Shown: positions 60,804 through 64,000 of the stretch, in pieces
Layout: every line of letters starts with the position of its first letter
Numbering within the stretch: the stretch's first letter is position 1
From: Bacteroidales bacterium
Lineage (GTDB): Bacteria; Bacteroidota; Bacteroidia; Bacteroidales; F082
Reading direction: 5' to 3'
Assembly (NCBI GenBank): GCA_900769945.1
Contig: CAAGIO010000028.1
Span: forward strand, 1-64,000
DNA length: 64,000 nt
Made by a program: the position numbers and the translations under genes
The notes under the pieces: model-generated
The model's input: only the letters and a program-made list of their open reading frames with translations
Databases searched by the model: none
Told to the model about the DNA's origin: nothing

Positions 60804-62570
60804 ATGGAAATTAAGAGAGTTTTCGACTTACTGCCGCATTATAAGGAGAAGTTTCCAGAGCAGAAGGTTGCCTTGGCAGGAAAGCAGAACGGGAAATGGA
60901 GAGAATATAGTATTGATGAGTACTTCGAACTAACTAATAACCTCAGTGGCGCATTGATAGAACTTGGTGTCAATGTGCAGGATAAAGTGGCCGTCATCTG
61001 TGGTAACCGTCCGGAATGGAATATTCTCGACATGGCAATCACTCAGATAGGTGCGGTGATGGTTCCTATTTACCCAACAATAAGTGAGGCCGATTATAAG
61101 TTTATCCTGAATAATTGCGAGGCGGGTGTTTGTTTTCTCGAAGGCAATGCCGTCATGAATAAAATTGAGTCAATAAGACCTGATACTCCATTACTTAAAG
61201 AAATCTTCACTTTTGTTGATAGAGGAAAATATCCATATTTTGACAATCTTATTGAATTAGGAAGGGAACATCCTCATACCGAGGAGATAGAAAAGAGAAA
61301 GGCTGAGGTTGACGAGATGTCGTGCGCCACAATTATTTACACTTCCGGCACTACCGGCGTTCCTAAAGGTGTCATGCTCTCACATCATAACCTCATGAGC
61401 CAATTCAAGGGATTCTATCATGTGGCTGCAAAATGGTCGAACAAGGCTCTCAGCTTCCTCCCAATGTGCCACGCTTACGAACGTGCCCTTATTTATATGT
61501 ATCATTATCTCGGAATGTCAATATATTATGCGGAGAGTGTCGCGACAATAGCGGAGAACATGGCCGATATCCATCCTACAGTGATGTGCGCCGTGCCTCG
61601 TGTGCTTGAGAAATTCTACGATAAAATATATGATTCCGGTCGTAATATGAAGGGAATCAGCAAGGCGATATTCTATTGGGCTATGCGCCTCTCTGAAAAA
61701 TATGAGATAAATGGTCGCTCAATGTGGTATAACCTGAAACTGAAAGTTGCTGACAAACTTGTGTATAGCAAGATACGTAAGAAGATTGGCGCTGACAATT
61801 TTGATGTCATAGTGTCGGGAGCCGCCGCTATTCATAAGAAAATCAACAGGTTCTTCTGCGCAATGGGAATCACCATTATTGAAGGCTACGGTCTTACAGA
61901 GACTTCTCCCGTTATCGCCGTAAGCACACGTGACAACAAATATTGCCGCGAAATAGGCTATGTCGGCCTCCCTCTCCCCGGCGTGGAGGTGAGGATTACT
62001 GAAGAAAATGAGATTGTTTGCCGCGGTCATAACGTTATGATGGGCTACTATAAACAACCAGAACTGACTGCCGAAGTGATTGACAAGGACGGCTGGTTCC
62101 ATACCGGTGACCTCGGCCGCTTCAACGAACACGGTCTGCTCGCTATCACAGGCCGTATGAAAAACCTCTTCAAGACCTCATTCGGAAAATACGTTAACCC
62201 TGACGTTATCGAAGCGAAATTCCAAGTGTCTGGATTTATTGAGAATATCATCGTTATTGGTGAAAACCAGAAGTTCCCGGCAGCTATCATTCGCCCTGAC
62301 TTCGCCTTCCTTAGAACTTGGTGCAAAAAACACGAAATACCTTATACCACCGATGCTGAAATGATTCATAATGAACAGGTGCACCAACGCTATAGTAAAG
62401 AGGTGAAGAAACTGAACGTTGACCTCGGTGAAGTTGAGAAGATTAAACGCTTCGAACTGGTGTCTGACGAATGGAATATCGGCAATGGAATGCTTACTCC
62501 TACACTCAAGGTTAAGAGAAACGTCGTTATGAAACATTATGCTGACTTGATTGAGAAGATTTTCAGTTAG
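60804..62570 (+). CDS. Long-chain fatty acid-CoA ligase (AMP-binding)
   Basis: A 588-residue ANL-superfamily enzyme that activates a long-chain fatty acid with ATP and joins it to CoA. The P-loop is IIYTSGTTGVPKGVMLSHHN; A4/A5 is the segment TIIEGYGLTETSPVIA; A7 is GWFHTGDLGRFNEHG and A8 is ITGRMKNLFKTSFGKYVNP. No carrier domain is present. It could serve lipid A or phospholipid remodelling or fatty acid salvage. It is transcribed alone, between a good promoter and a terminator. Confidence 0.92.
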   Translation: MEIKRVFDLLPHYKEKFPEQKVALAGKQNGKWREYSIDEYFELTNNLSGALIELGVNVQDKVAVICGNRPEWNILDMAITQIGAVMVPIYPTISEADYKFILNNCEAGVCFLEGNAVMNKIESIRPDTPLLKEIFTFVDRGKYPYFDNLIELGREHPHTEEIEKRKAEVDEMSCATIIYTSGTTGVPKGVMLSHHNLMSQFKGFYHVAAKWSNKALSFLPMCHAYERALIYMYHYLGMSIYYAESVATIAENMADIHPTVMCAVPRVLEKFYDKIYDSGRNMKGISKAIFYWAMRLSEKYEINGRSMWYNLKLKVADKLVYSKIRKKIGADNFDVIVSGAAAIHKKINRFFCAMGITIIEGYGLTETSPVIAVSTRDNKYCREIGYVGLPLPGVEVRITEENEIVCRGHNVMMGYYKQPELTAEVIDKDGWFHTGDLGRFNEHGLLAITGRMKNLFKTSFGKYVNPDVIEAKFQVSGFIENIIVIGENQKFPAAIIRPDFAFLRTWCKKHEIPYTTDAEMIHNEQVHQRYSKEVKKLNVDLGEVEKIKRFELVSDEWNIGNGMLTPTLKVKRNVVMKHYADLIEKIFS

Positions 62571-62595
62571 TTGTCACTTTATAATCATCACTATA

Positions 62596-62632
62596 ACACT
62601 CTGGTACCCAATGTAGTGCCAGGGTGTTTTTT
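62596..62632 (+). terminator. Terminator of the acyl-CoA ligase gene
   Basis: A 12-bp stem with two G-U pairs (62596-62607 with 62616-62627), an 8-base loop and a run of Ts on the plus strand. Confidence 0.8.
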
Positions 62633-62812
62633 GTCTGTGTGAATATTAATTGTATTTTATCTCTGATAATCAGACGTGTGAGAAGTGAAATCTTCGTGAC
62701 AAGCCTATTGTATGAAATCCCTTTGGTGTCGGGAAGCGATTCTGCGACTTACCCAACCCTTTATCCTACCCGCCTCATCGCCCGTCGCTCACTGCTCATT
62801 TCAATCCTCAGT

Positions 62813-63352
62813 TTAATACAGAAGGTATCCCGCCACACCAGATGCTAATATCATAAGAATTGGGTTAACCTTTAAAAAGAATATCGCGATGAATGTTACA
62901 GCACATATTATCACGCTGAAATTGTTCTGATGAAGACCGAAATCGCTGAAATTGCTGCCGTTCATCATCTGTAATGCCGCAACCAGAATTAGTCCTCCAA
63001 TGATTGGGCGCATCATTGATAATGTGGTGCTTATGATTTTGTTCTCTTTGTTTTTAAAGATGTATTTCAGTACAAAGAAGAGCAGTATCAGTGAGGGAAG
63101 GACGATGGAGAACGTCGCTATCAGAGAGCCGGCAAAGCCCGCCACGGTGTAACCTGCGTATGTTGCAACATTGATTGAGATGGGGCCAGGAGTCATCTGT
63201 GAAATAGCAACCATGTCGGCAAACTCCTGTGACGTCATCCATTGATAATGGTCAACAACCTCGAACTGAAACATAGATAACATGGCATAACCACCGCCGA
63301 AACCAAAGAGTCCAATCTTCAAAAAGACCCAAAATAATTGAAGGTATATCAT
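62813..63352 (-). CDS. Chromate transporter subunit (short-chain ChrA), distal
   Basis: A 179-residue half-size CHR-family protein. Conserved: LFWVFLKIGLFGFGGGYAML, ADMVAISQMTPGPISIN, TYAGYTVAGFAGS, then about five membrane helices. In the short-chain CHR group, two small subunits of opposite topology work as one chromate (or related anion) efflux unit. The family's GFGGG and PGP motifs are here. Its ATG overlaps the stop of its partner by four bases. Physiological substrate unknown. Confidence 0.9.
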   Translation of the reverse strand: MIYLQLFWVFLKIGLFGFGGGYAMLSMFQFEVVDHYQWMTSQEFADMVAISQMTPGPISINVATYAGYTVAGFAGSLIATFSIVLPSLILLFFVLKYIFKNKENKIISTTLSMMRPIIGGLILVAALQMMNGSNFSDFGLHQNNFSVIICAVTFIAIFFLKVNPILMILASGVAGYLLY

Positions 63353-63903
63353 CTGCTATGGCTTTTTTTTCGTTGTTGATAATAAGCTGTACCTACACAC
63401 GCCACTAATGACAGTATTATTATGTACACGGGTGATGCGTTGAATAACAATGAGATAAGCACGGTAAGCACTGGAATGGCTATTGTTTTGTGTGTCAGTT
63501 TGGAGTTTTTCAGCATTTTTATTGAAGGAGATAATATCAGTGCAACGACGCAGGGGCGAATGCCTTTGAAGACGCGCTCTACCACCGGGTTGCTCTTGTA
63601 GTCAAGGAAGAAAGCCGCGATGAGTAGTATTATTACAAAAGAGGGAATCACCGCTCCGAGGCATGCTGCCGCCGCTCCTTGCACGCCCTTAATCTTGTAA
63701 CCGGTGTAAAGGGCGGTGTTTACAGCAAATACTCCCGGCAGCATCTGTACTACCGTTATCATGTCCCAAAACTCATCTTTGTTAATCCATCGCCTTTTGT
63801 TCACTACAGCACTCTCAATCATGTCGAGCATCGCATACCCTCCTCCAAGGGTGAAAGCCCCGATTCTCATAAAGGTGAAGAATAGTTGTATCGTCGTTTT
63901 CAT
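63349..63903 (-). CDS. Chromate transporter subunit (short-chain ChrA), proximal
   Basis: A 184-residue CHR subunit. Conserved: LFFTFMRIGAFTLGGGYAML, DMITVVQMLPGVFAVNTALY, GYKIKGVQGAAAACLGAVIPS. In place of the PGP motif of its partner it has LPGVFAVN, the usual difference between the two halves. It is the first of the two-gene unit and carries its own promoter box a few bases upstream. Confidence 0.9.
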   Translation of the reverse strand: MKTTIQLFFTFMRIGAFTLGGGYAMLDMIESAVVNKRRWINKDEFWDMITVVQMLPGVFAVNTALYTGYKIKGVQGAAAACLGAVIPSFVIILLIAAFFLDYKSNPVVERVFKGIRPCVVALILSPSIKMLKNSKLTHKTIAIPVLTVLISLLFNASPVYIIILSLVACVGTAYYQQRKKSHSR

Positions 63904-63907
63904 GCTG

Positions 63908-63915
63908 CAAAAATA
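63908..63915 (-). promoter_or_regulatory. Minus-7 element directly in front of the chromate transporter genes
   Basis: TATTTTTG on the minus strand ends only 4 bases before the ATG at 63903. If used, transcription would begin at or next to the start codon, giving a leaderless or nearly leaderless mRNA. Confidence 0.4.
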
Positions 63916-64000
63916 GTGTTTTATATGATATGAAAATTATTCCTTTCCCAATTGAACAATTTTTTGTTTTTTATGTTTAATTTTGTGTCATATTAAAACA

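Noticed and set aside
1..64000. CRISPR arrays, prophage genes, rRNA operon, replication origin
   Set aside because: No regular spaced repeats, structural phage genes, rRNA or dnaA-box clusters were seen. parA/parB are present, but I found no parS site or origin.

Overview
The window is a piece of a Bacteroidales (Bacteroidota) chromosome, probably from an uncultured gut or rumen lineage. The evidence is the promoter style (TAnnTTTG minus-7 boxes with TTTG about 19-21 bases upstream), secreted proteins ending in type IX secretion system (T9SS) sorting domains, a PorT homologue, and phylum-typical families such as DUF3276, DUF3667 and DUF5683. Most of the window is ordinary, densely packed core genome. 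The accessory parts are the left end (1-5322), the mutagenesis cassette (about 41.9-47.0 kb) and the four secreted C10 proteases.

Layout. 1-5322 is a decayed island: a truncated retropepsin-like protease, a structured RNA candidate, the wreck of a type III restriction-modification locus around an intact Fic gene, and an IS5-family element whose transposase has an in-frame stop. 5.5-13.5 kb holds a DUF3667 membrane protein, a TrmH-type RNA methyltransferase, rpsF-rpsR-rplI, wecB, radC, rpsT and two methylthiotransferases. 13.8-17.3 kb is a giant C10 protease/adhesin. 17.4-21.2 kb carries lplA, two outer-membrane barrel proteins (one PorT), two identical tRNA-Glu genes and an ADP-heptose pathway kinase. 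21.4-23.9 kb is a short lipid A cluster (lpxD, lpxC). 23.9-32.8 kb is a tight minus-strand run parA-parB-DUF5683-dapB-lepB-ftsK-lolA-glycosyltransferase. 33-42 kb has a PUR-alpha-like protein, a thioredoxin-fold lipoprotein, a DEDDh exonuclease, a tricorn-like protease and a GH20 hexosaminidase. 41.9-47.0 kb is a LexA-like repressor divergent from dinB-dnaE2. 47.6-54.5 kb is a tandem three-gene operon of C10 proteases. 54.8-58.0 kb is bifunctional nuclease-nucleoside transporter-thyA-folA. The window ends with a membrane pyrophosphatase, an acyl-CoA ligase and a split chromate transporter.

How the genes work together. The four C10 cysteine proteases carry signal peptides and C-terminal sorting domains and are presumably exported by the T9SS to which PorT belongs. 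They look like a secreted proteolytic and adhesive arsenal. The repressor/DinB/DnaE2 group looks like a damage-inducible translesion synthesis module. The thyA-folA operon couples nucleoside uptake with thymidylate synthesis and folate recycling. The most unusual items are the Res-N/Mod-C chimera with its duplicated promoter-proximal segment and palindromes, the structured RNA candidate beside it, the multi-domain C10 protease family, the stand-alone LpxC in a phylum where LpxC is normally fused to FabZ, and a 34-bp perfect palindrome between convergent genes. I found no CRISPR array, prophage or rRNA operon.
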